The position numbers and the translations under genes are program-made. A DNA stretch of 64,000 nt from Pegea sp. RAD2-039 (lineage: Eukaryota > Chordata > Thaliacea > Salpida > Salpidae), in assembly GCA_034620365.1 (NCBI GenBank), contig JAQGEQ010000192.1:1731001-1795000 (forward strand), in the 5' to 3' direction. Under the pieces are notes generated by a model. The model was given only the letters and a program-made list of their open reading frames with translations, was not told where the DNA came from and did not search any database. Positions 1 through 11,242 of the stretch are shown here, in pieces (position 1 is the stretch's first letter; the number at the start of each line of letters is the position of its first letter).

Positions 1-939
1 GTTTCTTATTGGACAGAGTATACACAAACCAGTTTCGCCTTCACTTAGCGACAAGCTCTATTATTTATAGATGTATCTACTATTAGTATTCGTTATTAAT
101 TGGGTCGATGTTTTTCCGACCCCTACTTACTTGGCCCTTTTTTTTGGCAAACTATGTTTTTCTTGATGTAGTCAGCAACGAAATTGAATGTCTTGTTGGC
201 TACAGGGCCAGTGCAGAAGTTTTCAGATTAATGGCTAAAAGTATGTATATTAGCATTCAGTTTAACGCGTTCTTTTACTGAAGTTCACTCAAATAAATTG
301 AGATATGACTCCTTGGTTTTTGAAGTTTTATCACAGACTTGCTGATTGGTTAGTTTTAAGGATAGCTGTTACATTTGATCTGTCATTGACCCAGAATCTT
401 ACTGATTCACATCTAAACTCGCCATGATCAAATCCAATATTTTCCTAGTAAATTATGATGATTCAAATAGGGATTTAGATTTGTCTCAACAAGATTATCA
501 AATAATTCAATTTAACTGACTACATGTTAAATACGAGTGTCTAATTGTTTGCAACTAAAAAGTCTTCGATGAAGACATAATGTCTGACTATTCATTTATA
601 CAAACTTTTCCATCAATTGTTTACAATTAGCTTGAGAATTTATGCAAATAAAGATAAACAAATAAATAGTGTTCCAGTCAACTTAGTTGATATTAAGCCA
701 TGTTTGTATCATTTAAGACTAGTAGTTTATTATCGCTCAAGTAACTGGGTCATAGCAGTTAGAGGTAGATAAAAAGCAGAGATTTTAATGTTATAAAAAA
801 TAATTACTTGGTCAAACTTTTAATGCCAATCAGAAAGAAATAAGCTAAAGGCGCTTTTCGTATCACAGTATTATTTACTAGATCTTGTTCTTAAACAAGT
901 AAAACTGTTATCATCTATAGATCAACGCATTCCGAAAAA
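1..939. other. AT-rich non-coding DNA upstream of the first gene
   Basis: No exon with splice sites and sustained coding character was found on either strand. The last part is presumably promoter and 5' leader of the gene starting at 940. Confidence 0.5.
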
Positions 940-2456
940 ATGAACTTACAACTGTTCAATTTCACAAATATTTATTTATTTTGTTTTTTTCCTATTATAA
1001 ATGCAATATGTGAGCCAAACAAATTCCTTTCTTCTTGTTTAAGTAACGCAGAGAAGTAAGTCAAATTGATCATTTTGTACTAGATCTATAAATGATATTT
1101 ATTTTTTAAGTAGTCTTATTCTTAATTTTCAAGATTAATAAAATAAAAACTATCATCATAATTTATGTTCATTTTTACTACCAAGTCAGTGTTGAAATAA
1201 TTTTTACCGAATTTCCCCCCAAAAGACCAACCCAATTTAGTGGCTTAATTTCAAAGTATTTACAGCTCTCTATGGATCAAATCACTAGAACCTATAGATC
1301 AACAAAACTGTCGAAATTTTCTAGAAAACTACAAAAATAACTCTAAAAAAGGTTCAAAATATATCATCACAAAATTTCTTTGAAAAGTAAAATAATAATT
1401 TATTCAATCTTTTGACTTAGAGCCGTTATGGGATAGCAGAGAAGAAACAGTTACAATCACTGATTACATAAGAGGTGGTATCTACATCTTGAGACATATC
1501 GAGCTAACATATTTTTCATTTTAGATTTGCTATCATTTAAAGAAGACATGTTAGATCTAAATGAACTAATGTATGCAGTATCACCTTGTTGGATTTATTC
1601 GGAATACTTAAAACTTTTTTGGTCAGATTATTTCAATTTAAGAAAAAATTTCAAAATTGTATCACCAAGAAATTTAAAATCATGTTGGACGGTTAATAAT
1701 GGCTCAGTAACTTTAATTCCTTTAAGGAATAAGTGAGATCTAAAGCTTTTTCCATATTTCCCAAAATCGATTATTACTTTCATGCTAATTGTAATAAAAC
1801 ACAGGTTATTATTATAAGGTGATAACTATTATCAAATGAAATGTTTATTTAAACTACATTTATTTAACTTATAATTAAATGATTGAAAAATTCTAATAGT
1901 GCTGCGCCAGGAGATGTTTTAGTAGCAGTAGAGATTGTAATAGGAATCAATCATGATGAAGCTATGTATCAACATTTTGGTGAATACATAATACAAGTTA
2001 AGCAACTAAAAGCAGGAATGAAAAATATTATTCATCTCAGTAAAGAGGTACATAAAACTTATATTTAAAAATTATTCAGTAAATATTTGTTACAACAAGA
2101 TATTGATAAACATATTTTTTGTGTTCCATATTTAATTATGTGGCAAAAATTGATAAACGAATGAGCAAAATATGATTTCATATGTAGTAATTGAGTTGGT
2201 TTGCTGTATTAAGGAAGTCTTGTTTAAGAAAGTTTTGTCTATAGCTTTTTAAAAAAAACCTGTATCATGAGTTATAGAATGCTAACTTCAATTTTACCAG
2301 ATTGCAGGTTGTTCATGGCAAACTAGAAAGTATCTAATTTTATCATTGAATGTGGCATCAATTGCTTACTGGTATGAAACAAGTAATGAAGAATTGAATT
2401 TGGAAATAGATATAACAGCTTCTAAGACTCAAACTGATGCTATAACAGGTACTTAA
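940..2456 (+). CDS. Small secreted protein, six exons, possible NTR-like C-terminal half
   Basis: Exons 940-1055, 1266-1351, 1421-1474, 1525-1732, 1900-2047 and 2301-2456 join in phase to a 255-residue protein ending in TAA. The start ATG opens a hydrophobic signal-peptide-like stretch of about 22 residues ending near NAIC, so the product is probably secreted. There are six further cysteines. The last third (about residues 160-245) alternates hydrophobic strands, has the pattern GEYIIQVKQLKAG followed by AGCSW and YLILSL, and resembles the beta-barrel of NTR/TIMP-like domains. That assignment is my inference; I do not recognise the family. A GTACTT donor overlaps the stop, so a longer form is possible. 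The gene runs tail to tail with the TGF-beta ligand at 3406-5727, which leaves open a role as an extracellular modulator, but nothing in the sequence proves it. Confidence 0.6.
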
Positions 2457-3405
2457 TGATTTTTTTTATTGGTTGAATTATTTAGATAATTAAATAAGTA
2501 TAAAGACTATTTCATTAAACATTTTGAATACAGACTCCAAAGTTTTTCCATTTCAAGATATACTTGGGGTTGTTTTCAGTTTTCAAAGAAACCGTTTGAG
2601 ACAAAAAGAAAATCTATTCTCTATGCTTCTCAAAGCGATAGAATTTAATTAAATAGGAAATAATTTTTAAGGTAAACTTTAGTACCTTTCAACTTTGAAT
2701 TTTAAGTTTTTTGAGAGTTACAAAATATATTTTCAACTACTCAATAAATAATCGACTTTCTATTTGAAGGTCTTATTCTATATTATCAGTAAGTTAGTAT
2801 ACTAGCATCAATACTGAATGTAATATTATCTAAGCAATAAAATAAATGTGTATTTGTTGTTTTGAACTATTTTTGTCATTAATAAATCGAATCAATTTTA
2901 GGATACAAAAAATAAAATCTAATTAATAACCTAGTTAAACTTTATTCGTATATGATCCGTACTTTAAAACAGAATGCAAATCAAACAAATATTTACAAAA
3001 AATTAAAATCAAAGCAATCGTATTTATCTGTAGGTCAATTACTGATTAACAGTTATTGGCGCCTACAATATCATCTGGCTTCGGTCACAGTCTAAAACAA
3101 TAAGTTGACAGCCTAAATTTTAAAAGCCGAATTTAAAAATATTTTAAGTATAAGATAAATATTTTATTGATTTTATTATAACATCAACAACCAAATATAA
3201 CTAATAGCAAAATATCTCATTTGTAATCTCTTATCAACTTAAAATTAAATTATAAAATCAATTTTGATATAAAATTAAAAATAAATAATTGTTTGATGTT
3301 TTATATGATTTATTTCAAATGATATTTAATTCGAGCTACAATTAATGAATAAAATCAAAAAAATTTTTTGGTAAAATCATTTTGATTTTTTTTTTCAAAA
3401 CATAA
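2457..3405. other. Non-coding DNA between two convergent genes
   Basis: Very AT-rich. It must hold the 3' ends of both flanking genes. No coding exon seen. Confidence 0.5.
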
Positions 3406-5727
3406 TTAACGACAGCCACAAGAGGTCGCTATTGCGTCAGGTAAACTATCAATCATCAGTTCTTCTTCAGTAATCACTAGAAAGTTCTTTTCAGCAAATG
3501 TTAGAGGAACACAGCAACTTTTTGTCTAGATTAAAAAAATTGTGTGTAAGAAAGCAAATTAAAAATAATATAAAGTGTCCAGTGCAATACTATCAATAAA
3601 TAACACTCACCAAGTAAATTCTTTATAAAGTTTACAATTTATTTTACTTTCGCAAAAACTTTTATCCTAATAACACTAAAGGTATATTTTCAAATATTCT
3701 TAAATTGTAATTTTTCAAGATCATTCGTGATTATATAACTTACACGTTCTGTATAAGATCTGAGAAATGCATTGACGCTAGTGTTGACATGACTTGGAAT
3801 AGGAAAACCACAAACTCCAAGACAACGTTTGATATTCCAGCAATTTTGTTCAGAACAGGATGCGTTGAACGCTGACTGAAAAGTAATTTCAGTTTTAAAG
3901 TTACTTTCTAATTTTTTTTTAATCAGTTGAATCATAGTTAAACTATTTTTAATTGTTTGTTTCAATCAAGTGTTTTATTATGGTTTTAAATATTTTTAAT
4001 AATTTAGAAAGAAACTACTTTGACAAATTTGCTTGTTAAGAAATAATCATCCAAATGACAAGGTTGCTGATGACTTGAAACAGTACTTCTTTTATTGAGA
4101 CGTTTTTTTGAAAGAGTATTTTGAATTGGTTGGTTTGGAAGAAGTCCTTATAAAAAAAATAATATTTTTATAAAAGCGCTTTGATAGTATTTAAAAGATT
4201 AATAAGAAAAACATTTGTAGAAAGACAGCTACAGCTTCTAAGTTAAGTTTTTAATCAATTGTAAAGTTTTTGATGTAACTTTTTACCTTTACTACTTCTT
4301 AAAAATGTTGCAAAGCTTGTTCTTCTTTCATTTGATTGTGTAGAAAAATGAAATACTAAACTGCAACTTTGCAAAGTAACTACAAATAAGTAAATAAATT
4401 GGTTTTTATGTGATTTTACTTATAAATTAGCTTAATTTTGATAAAAGTTATTTAAAATGCTTTCAAATAATTTAAACTAAAAAAGTATTTGAACAACAAG
4501 CTACATTTTTGAGGAATTTTTTGTGAATGAAACTTTATAAACGCTGAAAAATTTTTTGAATGAAATTGTAACCCTTCCACTACAGAATCAACATCTAAAT
4601 CTACAACAGCAAATTTTCCATCTTTCAATAAAATGCAATTATCCTGAAAATTGTTGTTAAATAGAAAGTTGTTCCAATTAAATAAGTATCAAAAACAAAC
4701 CTGTTGGTTGCTTTTTAACAACGTTTTCTTTGTTTCATTTTGAAGCACCAAATAAATTGAAAAAATTTCGTTTTTTGACCAATTTTTGGTTGTTATTGGA
4801 TATTTTCCTGAAAATATTACCTCTGCTGCCACTAAAACACCATTCTCATTTCGACTGTTTAACAATTTTTGGATATTTAATCTTGTTCTTGAAGCTACAA
4901 ATCTTCACTTACTTTTTGATTAGATTTTTATTAAAAGTAATTTTAGTTACTTCTTTATATAACCTGAAACTTTGAGCTCTTGGATTTATACTGATCACTT
5001 TCTTTCGTTTAGAAAAAAAGTTTTTGCATGATAAAGATGAATTACTTGATCCACAAAATGCTGAAGATATTTGTAGAGCTTCTATACAAGCTAATTTTCC
5101 TGTTTGAACTTCTATTAAACCTGATATAAAACCAGATATTTTAGATATAGTTACATCAAAGTATAAGTTTTACTTGTAAAGTAGAATTGAGAAATGTCTT
5201 CTGACCTCAGAGGCTCTTCTATAAAATCAAAAGAAGTCGATCAAACATTTTAATTATTAATATTAATTCTTAAATGTGAATTACCTTCTATTATTTCTTC
5301 CAATTTATCACTAAGCAACTTTTGATGGTTTATAACAAATTTGCTGAAAATAAGAAACGATTTATCAATTTCTAAAACTTAAATATAAAAAAAATTATAA
5401 ATAAATAATTTTTACTTTATAAAAATTTTCTAAGATTGGAAAGCAAAACAACTTCATAAAAAATGTTAACATCTAAAAGTTAATCATACAAATTTCAATT
5501 AGAGAAATATTTTTCACTTAAAAACTAATATAAAGCAAACTCAACCAACCTATCTCTATTGTAAGACTTTTGATTTTATTAATTTTTCTTTTTGAAAATC
5601 AAAACTATTTACAAAACTAAATGAAAACTTACCTTTCAGTATCTTGTCTAGTCTTTGAGGCAAAAATCAGGTTTAGTTCTGCAAGTACGTTGACGCATAT
5701 AAACGAAAAAAGTAAAAATGACTTCAT
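3406..5727 (-). CDS. TGF-beta superfamily ligand, divergent, ten exons
   Basis: Exons (- strand) 5727-5633, 5343-5285, 5218-5155, 4963-4913, 4854-4701, 4643-4573, 4360-4287, 4146-4019, 3875-3744 and 3525-3406 join in phase to 315 residues. The protein starts with a signal peptide (MKSFLLFSFICVNVLA), has a short propeptide (about 30-209) with the typical strand VVDLDVDSVVEG, then a furin-type site RLNKR at 205-209. The mature domain (210-315) carries the cystine-knot pattern: Cys219, then CLGVC followed by FPIPSHVNTS, then SCCVP, and a C-terminal CGCR. These are hallmarks of BMP/activin/TGF-beta ligands, which are secreted as disulfide-linked dimers and signal through receptor serine kinases to Smads. 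Oddities: the usual GW..WI segment is missing and two extra cysteines lie there; the prodomain is short. The 58-nt intron 4854/4913 and the GTTACA donor at 4573 are the least certain joins. Confidence 0.87.
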
Positions 5728-7519
5728 TTCTTAGCTGTGAAACTCAACAAAGTTATTTAATTGCTATAGTTTGAACCTTCCAGAAGATAAAAAGAATTAA
5801 AAAAGTTAAAATTCTTCTTCTTTCTGATTTACTTATACAGATTACTGCTAGAAGCAAGTGTCTCTAATTGATTTTCAAACACAAGGTTCAAAACCTGTCT
5901 AACACAAGTTTTCTTATCTTGGTCAGGTGGGTGTGTATCTCTAGTGTTTCAGACATTGACAAACTGACACTTTTTAAGAGCTAATGAAATCTTACAAATT
6001 AACAAAAACTATTTAAATGTTTGAAAGATAGCCTTGACTGTTTAAGTTTTAATGAATATCTTTAATGATACTTAAAATAAGATAACAATCATATCTTCAT
6101 CAAATTATATTAAGTATGCAACAAAACTAATCTTGAAAAATCATCTTAAGTATTTCTAACCAACTGTAAAGTAATCATTAACGATGGAAAATTACCGAGC
6201 TTTTGTGGGTTAAGTATTTTTTTCTAAATAACCTTCACACAACTTGGTTGTCCAGTCTGGTTAAAAATATCTCAAACAAAACTCTTATCAATTATATCAC
6301 GTATCTTCTATCAGATAATGTTATCATTTATTTGATTTAGCGATAAGTTAGTTCTTGCCCTTTAAGTGATTATCATTTTATGATAATTTTGAATAAACAA
6401 AACTGTTATACGAAAAGTGCATCAAAAAACTTGTGGATGGTTTCATTAAAAACTAAATATTTACTTCAAGAAAATGCTGTAGTTAGTGTTTCTACAGGAA
6501 GTTAATTTAATATTTATTTACTATCATTAAAACCATCATTAGAAAAATCGAATTGTCTTCAGCTGTAATTAATTTTCGTTTCAAAAATTTGATTTTTAAA
6601 TTAAAAGCTGCAAACATAAAGTTTGTTTTTCACTTGATGAAATGTTTCTTACCTTGTAAAAAAAAATATCAAATTTTAATCATAAACTCAGCTGTACATA
6701 AAATTGTAAATCTTAATTCGTAGTAGTATATGATTCTTTTTTTTATCAGCCAACAATTTCACTGAAAAAATAAACTAGTTTAGACTGACAACATTTTTTG
6801 AATAGAAACTTTGAGGCTTAATCTTTCATTTACTTTTTCAAAAAATGTTTGGATTAAAACTGATATTAATTGACAAAAATAAATAGATACTTTAACTGAA
6901 TGGTCATTTTTAAATCTACCGACCATTTTCTCTCATGAGTTGCTTCTGTTGAATCTTGGAATTGATTATTTCACAAACAACTCTGACTTATCGCTTCCAT
7001 AAAAAGTATAAAGATTAGTAAAAATCCTTAAGCGACCTAATATTAGCTCTACTCTTAGATTCCTCAAAGATAAACAACAAGCTGATAACATGCTCAATAA
7101 TTGGCTTTTAAATTTTCTTAAGGTCTTCAGTGTTCCTCTTCTCTTCAATATTTATATCATTAATATTACAACTAACCTTATCTCTAAATAATTCAGAAAA
7201 TTTCCGACTCTTTTCCAACATAAATGAACTTTTTATTTTCATTAGAGTTTACAGACTAATAGCTAAAATATAAACAACTTAAGCTCGCTACCGATAAATA
7301 TTTCCACCTCTCAATAAATTAACTCTCAAACTTTAATCCAAGATTATCTATCTTATATCTAAGCAAAGCTATTTAAATTATTCTTTCTCGACTTAAAATG
7401 ATCTGATCACGAAAACTGTTTGACTGAAATTGCTTCAGTAACATTACATCAAATTTTCAAATCATATAAGGCCAGAAATATTTAGACATTGTTAAAACGT
7501 CTAACCATATTCATCTGTC
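5728..7519. other. Upstream region of the ligand gene, grading into decayed repeat DNA
   Basis: The part next to 5727 should hold the ligand promoter; no clear element recognised. From about 6960 onward short coding-like pieces in shifting frames appear and probably belong to the retrotransposon remnant whose 3' end is at 7520-7890. Confidence 0.35.
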
Positions 7520-7890
7520 CCGAATAAGAGTACAACTCTTTCCTTACGAGTTATCACCTCAAAAAATGACATAAAGCTAGAATTCGTTCAAAGATTATTT
7601 AACAAAAAGCTTTCTTCAAATGTGGCTCTATCCTTTTCTTCATATAAAGACGTGTAATAAGTAAAAAATATGAGATTTAAGTATTTTTGTTGACAAATAT
7701 ATAAAAAGCTGTCAGTTTCTTGGTTTTCTCCTCTTATTCATGACTTATTTATTTACTGTCGTGTCTTTATTCTCTCTATATTAATCTATAGTAAGTTGTG
7801 ATTGATATTATTTTCCTGTAGACTTGTGTTTGCTATAAGAACTTTATAATTTTTCATCTGTAGCCATTTATTGAATAAAGTAAATAAATA
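7520..7890 (+). mobile_element. 3' end of a decayed non-LTR retrotransposon (family A, copy 1)
   Basis: About 7530-7660 reads, with frame breaks, like the C-terminal end of a LINE ORF2 (LRVITSKND... FVQRLFNKKLSS, matching the usual RVI.WN.LP...FK..L pattern). It is followed by a 3' tail ending in a polyadenylation signal (GAATAAAG) at about 7876. The tail block at 7828-7890 is shared with 33163-33224 and 42495-42530, and the coding end is shared with about 41935-42005. The element is non-functional. Confidence 0.7.
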
Positions 7891-8149
7891 AAAAGATATT
7901 TATATTTTGTCGAAAATAATGTAATTATTCAATTTCATTTTGATGATAATCTTTATAAAGAATTGAAGTTCAATTAATAATATTTTTTAAAACCTATTGA
8001 AGCATAGTATGAGTTAAGTGTTTAATAAGTGTAAGAAGTTTTCTGCTTCCTATTACTTCATTAATGAAACACTTTGTAAACGTTTGAAAGATTACAAATT
8101 AAACAAAATCAACTTTTTAATTTTTCGGGTTTAGTTAACGCAGGAATCA

Positions 8150-9166
8150 ATTAATTATGCTCAACATTCCTATTCACGTAAAAAACGTTAAAAAGGTAAT
8201 TTGAATAGATATACATCAACTTACAGCCCATTATGAAAATAATACTCTTTTTGAAATCAACTATCTTCATTTTGCTAATACATTTGAATCTGTTCCACGC
8301 AACAAACTAATTCTCGTATTATAAAAGTTTAAACTCGACAGCTTTATATTAAAGTGGATTGAAAATTACTTGTTTGGTAGAATCCAACAAACTCGTGTTG
8401 AAAATCTGATTCTACTTCTAGTCAAGTCATCAGTGCTGTTTCTTGAGGTTCCGTTCTGGGTCCCCTTCTCTTCTTAATTTTCATTGAAGACCTCATCAGA
8501 AGACTAGCAGCTGTAGTTGATGTCAGAGTGTTTGTGTATGCAGATGATATCAAGTTATTATCTTGTAATCCTTCAAAACTTCAAACTGCACTACACACTG
8601 TAGAAAACTGGTCTACGAATTGGCAGCTTAGAGTCCAGCCAACAAAGTCCGAACTTATAAGTTTCTCTCGTCAACCAGCAGCAAAATCGATCAACCTTTT
8701 CTACCTTATTATAAAGACCTTTATTTCTTAGGTTCCAAACTTATTAATTTACATCTTAATAAACTTTTTTATACACTACAATAAACCTTCTAAAGCAGAT
8801 ATCACCTGGTACTTTAATTAAATAAAATCTTTACTTATAAATTAGTACTTGGAACCAGCTGCCATCAGATATTGTCATGTCAGAATTTCTGGTTCAGTTC
8901 AAGCTGAAGTCGGTTAATATTACCACAATTGTCATTTCTAAACTGTGATTCTTTTTCACTTTTTTATGTATTTAACATTCTATGTAATTATGCTCTAATA
9001 TATTGTATGCGGACTACTGATCTACCATGTGTTACATCTATATAATCTTATAATAATCCATCTATAACAATTAGATGAAATTATATCTATACTTATGAGA
9101 ATGGGTGTTACCGAGAGGTGCTTTTTAGATACCCTCCTTCGCGTTTATTATAATAAATGAATAATT
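8150..9166 (+). mobile_element. Decayed non-LTR retrotransposon, reverse-transcriptase part (family B)
   Basis: Reverse-transcriptase motifs can be followed through several frameshifts and stops: TFESVPRNKL, KWIENYLFGRIQQTRV, GSVLGPLL at about 8450, the catalytic YADD box at 8535-8550 and PTKSELISFS at about 8640. This is the order seen in CR1/Jockey-type LINE ORF2. A C-terminal remnant (about 8855-8910) precedes a 3' tail ending in ATAAATGAATAATT. The tail at 9094-9166 is repeated at 14443-14520. The element is long dead: the frame is broken repeatedly and no endonuclease domain is seen. Confidence 0.85.
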
Positions 9167-9232
9167 AAAAATATTTAAAGTAATATCAAAATAACGATAC
9201 TTATAAATTTTAATTATAGTTAGCATAATAAT

Positions 9233-9407
9233 ATGGAAGTAACTATAATCACTAAAACATATCTAGATAGAAATTTGCTTGAAAATTTTACTAAGATGCA
9301 AACATCTTGAAACGCTTTCGAACGAAAATTTCTACGAATGGTTTCATGTCATCAGTTACCCATCTTATACGGAAAATATTATTTTAATCAAGTAATAGGA
9401 GATATCG
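9233..9407 (+). pseudogene. Coding-like exon interrupted by one TGA
   Basis: An ATG-initiated frame runs 25 codons to TGA (9308-9310), then continues open in the same frame for 32 codons to a good donor (ATATCG/GTAATTG). The composition on both sides of the TGA looks protein-like (for example LDRNLLENFTKM before, NAFERKFLRM after). A TGG-to-TGA change would explain it. The family is not recognised, and a chance open stretch is possible. Confidence 0.2.
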
Positions 9408-10027
9408 GTAATTGTAAGTATTAAAAATGCTTACAAAGTATTTGAATAAGCTATAAAATGTTTATATTTTAACAAAATACTTTTCATTTGTTTTTATAGT
9501 GAAATATGTATTTTATATATCGTTGTTTTTTATATAATCATTCAAGTAAATTGATTTAAACTATTTGGCTGTAAATATATTTGTTTAATGTAGTTAGAAA
9601 TCTATTTACTTTTGCGTGAGTTCTTTTATTATAAAAGCTAATAAAAAATTCAAATAACTTTTTAGAGAAAAAGACAGATTAGTTATACGAATAAGTAACA
9701 AGTTTTACAAATTTTCAAATTAACTTTTATATCATCATATAACGGTTCAATATACTTCCAGTTATTAGAAATCACAAAGAAATCTCCATGTTTTAAATTA
9801 ATTTCTGAAAAATTGTATTTCTTTTACCCTAGAACTTTGTTTGAAGTTAATTACCAAATCTGTACAATCACAATTTCTAAGTTTTTAAAACAACTCTTTT
9901 TTAGTTGCTTTGAATTTATCACCAGCTGTTTCCAGCTTTTCTTTAAGTCGCTTCCACTATTTCTTCACTCAATTCAAACTTTTCTTCTTTAATTTACAGG
10001 TTTCTAGTGATTAGTTTCACCTTTTTT
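9408..10027. other. Non-coding DNA with a decayed copy of the ARL13-like tail
   Basis: Mostly AT-rich. At 9952-9969 lies an 18-bp block that differs by one base from 10115-10132 inside the last exon of the ARL13-like gene; read on the - strand both encode SEEIVE. The block is followed by stops, so it looks like a duplicated or cut-off tail segment. Confidence 0.4.
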
Positions 10028-11242
10028 TCAAAAGTTGCTTCCAACTTTATCCACTTTCAACGTTCCCTCGGTACATTCGAACTTTTTACTATTTTTTTGG
10101 GGGTTTTCAGCATTTTCAACTATTTCTTCACTGAAATCATATAATCGATAAACATACAAACAAAAATACTAGATTAAAACTCAATCTAACCTCTCTTTAA
10201 TTATTTTCTTAATTCGTTCTTTTCTAAGAGCGTTTTCTTTCTTAATCACCTTCTTTCTCTTTTCAGTATCTTCTATAACTTGTTTCTCTAACATTCCATA
10301 CCTTTTCAGTAACCATCTCATTCCACCATTTGTTGGTCGTTTTGCAGTGGCAAAAACTCGTATTTTTAGTGAATGAATAATTTGTAATATCTAATGTTAG
10401 AAATAAATACAAAACTGTATTCATATTTATTTAATTATAAAGTAAATTATCTTTAGTTTATGAATAAAAATGTTTTAGTGTTATTATCATGTAAATCTGG
10501 AATTTATTTGTTTTAAGTTTGTGTTATGTTTTAAATTTTAATCCAACACTAAATAAAAAGCTTAATTCAAAAGTTATCAACAAAAAATTTCTATTACCAG
10601 TTGGTAAGATCATCCAAATTAAGCCAAATTTCAAATTGTTTTTTCGTCATAGACTCTTTTTGGTCAATTTTATTAGCAAAGCTGTATAAATAAAACTGAT
10701 TTTAATAAAAAAGGCTTCTTAACTTCATTCAATTAAGTTTTCAATTGCTATAGCAAATCTAACGAATTAAATTTAATAGTAAATTATAAATAGCTTATCT
10801 CACATTAAGATCGGCTTATTTTTCAAATGGTCATCAGTCAAAAGCTCTTGCAAAGCAGATTTAGCTTCTAAAAGGCTAAATGGGTTTGTAGAATCCAAAA
10901 CAAAGACTATACCATGAGCTTCAGCATTAAAACTTTTACAAATATTTCTGATAGATTTTTCACCACCCAAGTCAAAAAAGTTGATATCATAACGTCCTAT
11001 TAGCATCAAATCGATAATTGTGTATCAAAACTGAGAAAATATTTCACTAAAAACCTTTTTTGATAAAAACAGTGTTTAAACCAATCGTAGGAATATCGTC
11101 ATAACCTGTTCCACTAGTGTGGTCTTTCCACTGCCGTCCAGACCCACTACAGGAAGTGAGATTTCACTGAAATGATATTATAATTAGTCAGTTATAAAAG
11201 TCTTTATTAGATTAAGTCTTACCCTGTTGATCGAATATAATG
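10028..11242 (-). CDS. ARL13-like small GTPase, truncated tail, two frame anomalies
   Basis: Exons (- strand) 11242-11223 (uncertain), 11166-11055, 10996-10804, 10681-10598, 10390-10191 and 10130-10028. Visible G-box motifs: P-loop VVGLDGSGKTT, switch I PTIG, switch II FDLGGEKSIR, and NKID after the strand KPILIFA. A coiled-coil, Lys/Glu-rich tail follows (WLLKRYG... KRKKVIKKENALRKER), as in ARL13B, the ciliary-membrane GTPase that activates ARL3. Exon 11166-11055 is out of frame by one base between GKTTLVEQ and GYDDIPTIG, and that stretch is about four residues shorter than usual. Exon 10681-10598 ends in phase 2 while the next starts in phase 0. The tail stops after about 100 residues, far shorter than in ARL13B. 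It may be a recent pseudogene or carry assembly errors. The first exon with the start codon was not found. Confidence 0.7.

Noticed and set aside
4855-4912. A 25-nt or 18-nt micro-intron in the TGF-beta ligand
   Set aside because: A 58-nt intron using the acceptor AAACAG at 4855 restores phase and fits the size of other introns here.
6966-7148. 60-codon frame on the - strand
   Set aside because: Low-quality composition in a stretch that seems to be decayed repeat DNA; no splice context.
5014-9407. TGA read as tryptophan (two protein-like frames each broken by one TGA)
   Set aside because: TGA ends the AKAP1 and ARL13-like frames in natural positions and TGG is used normally in all clear genes, so the standard code holds.
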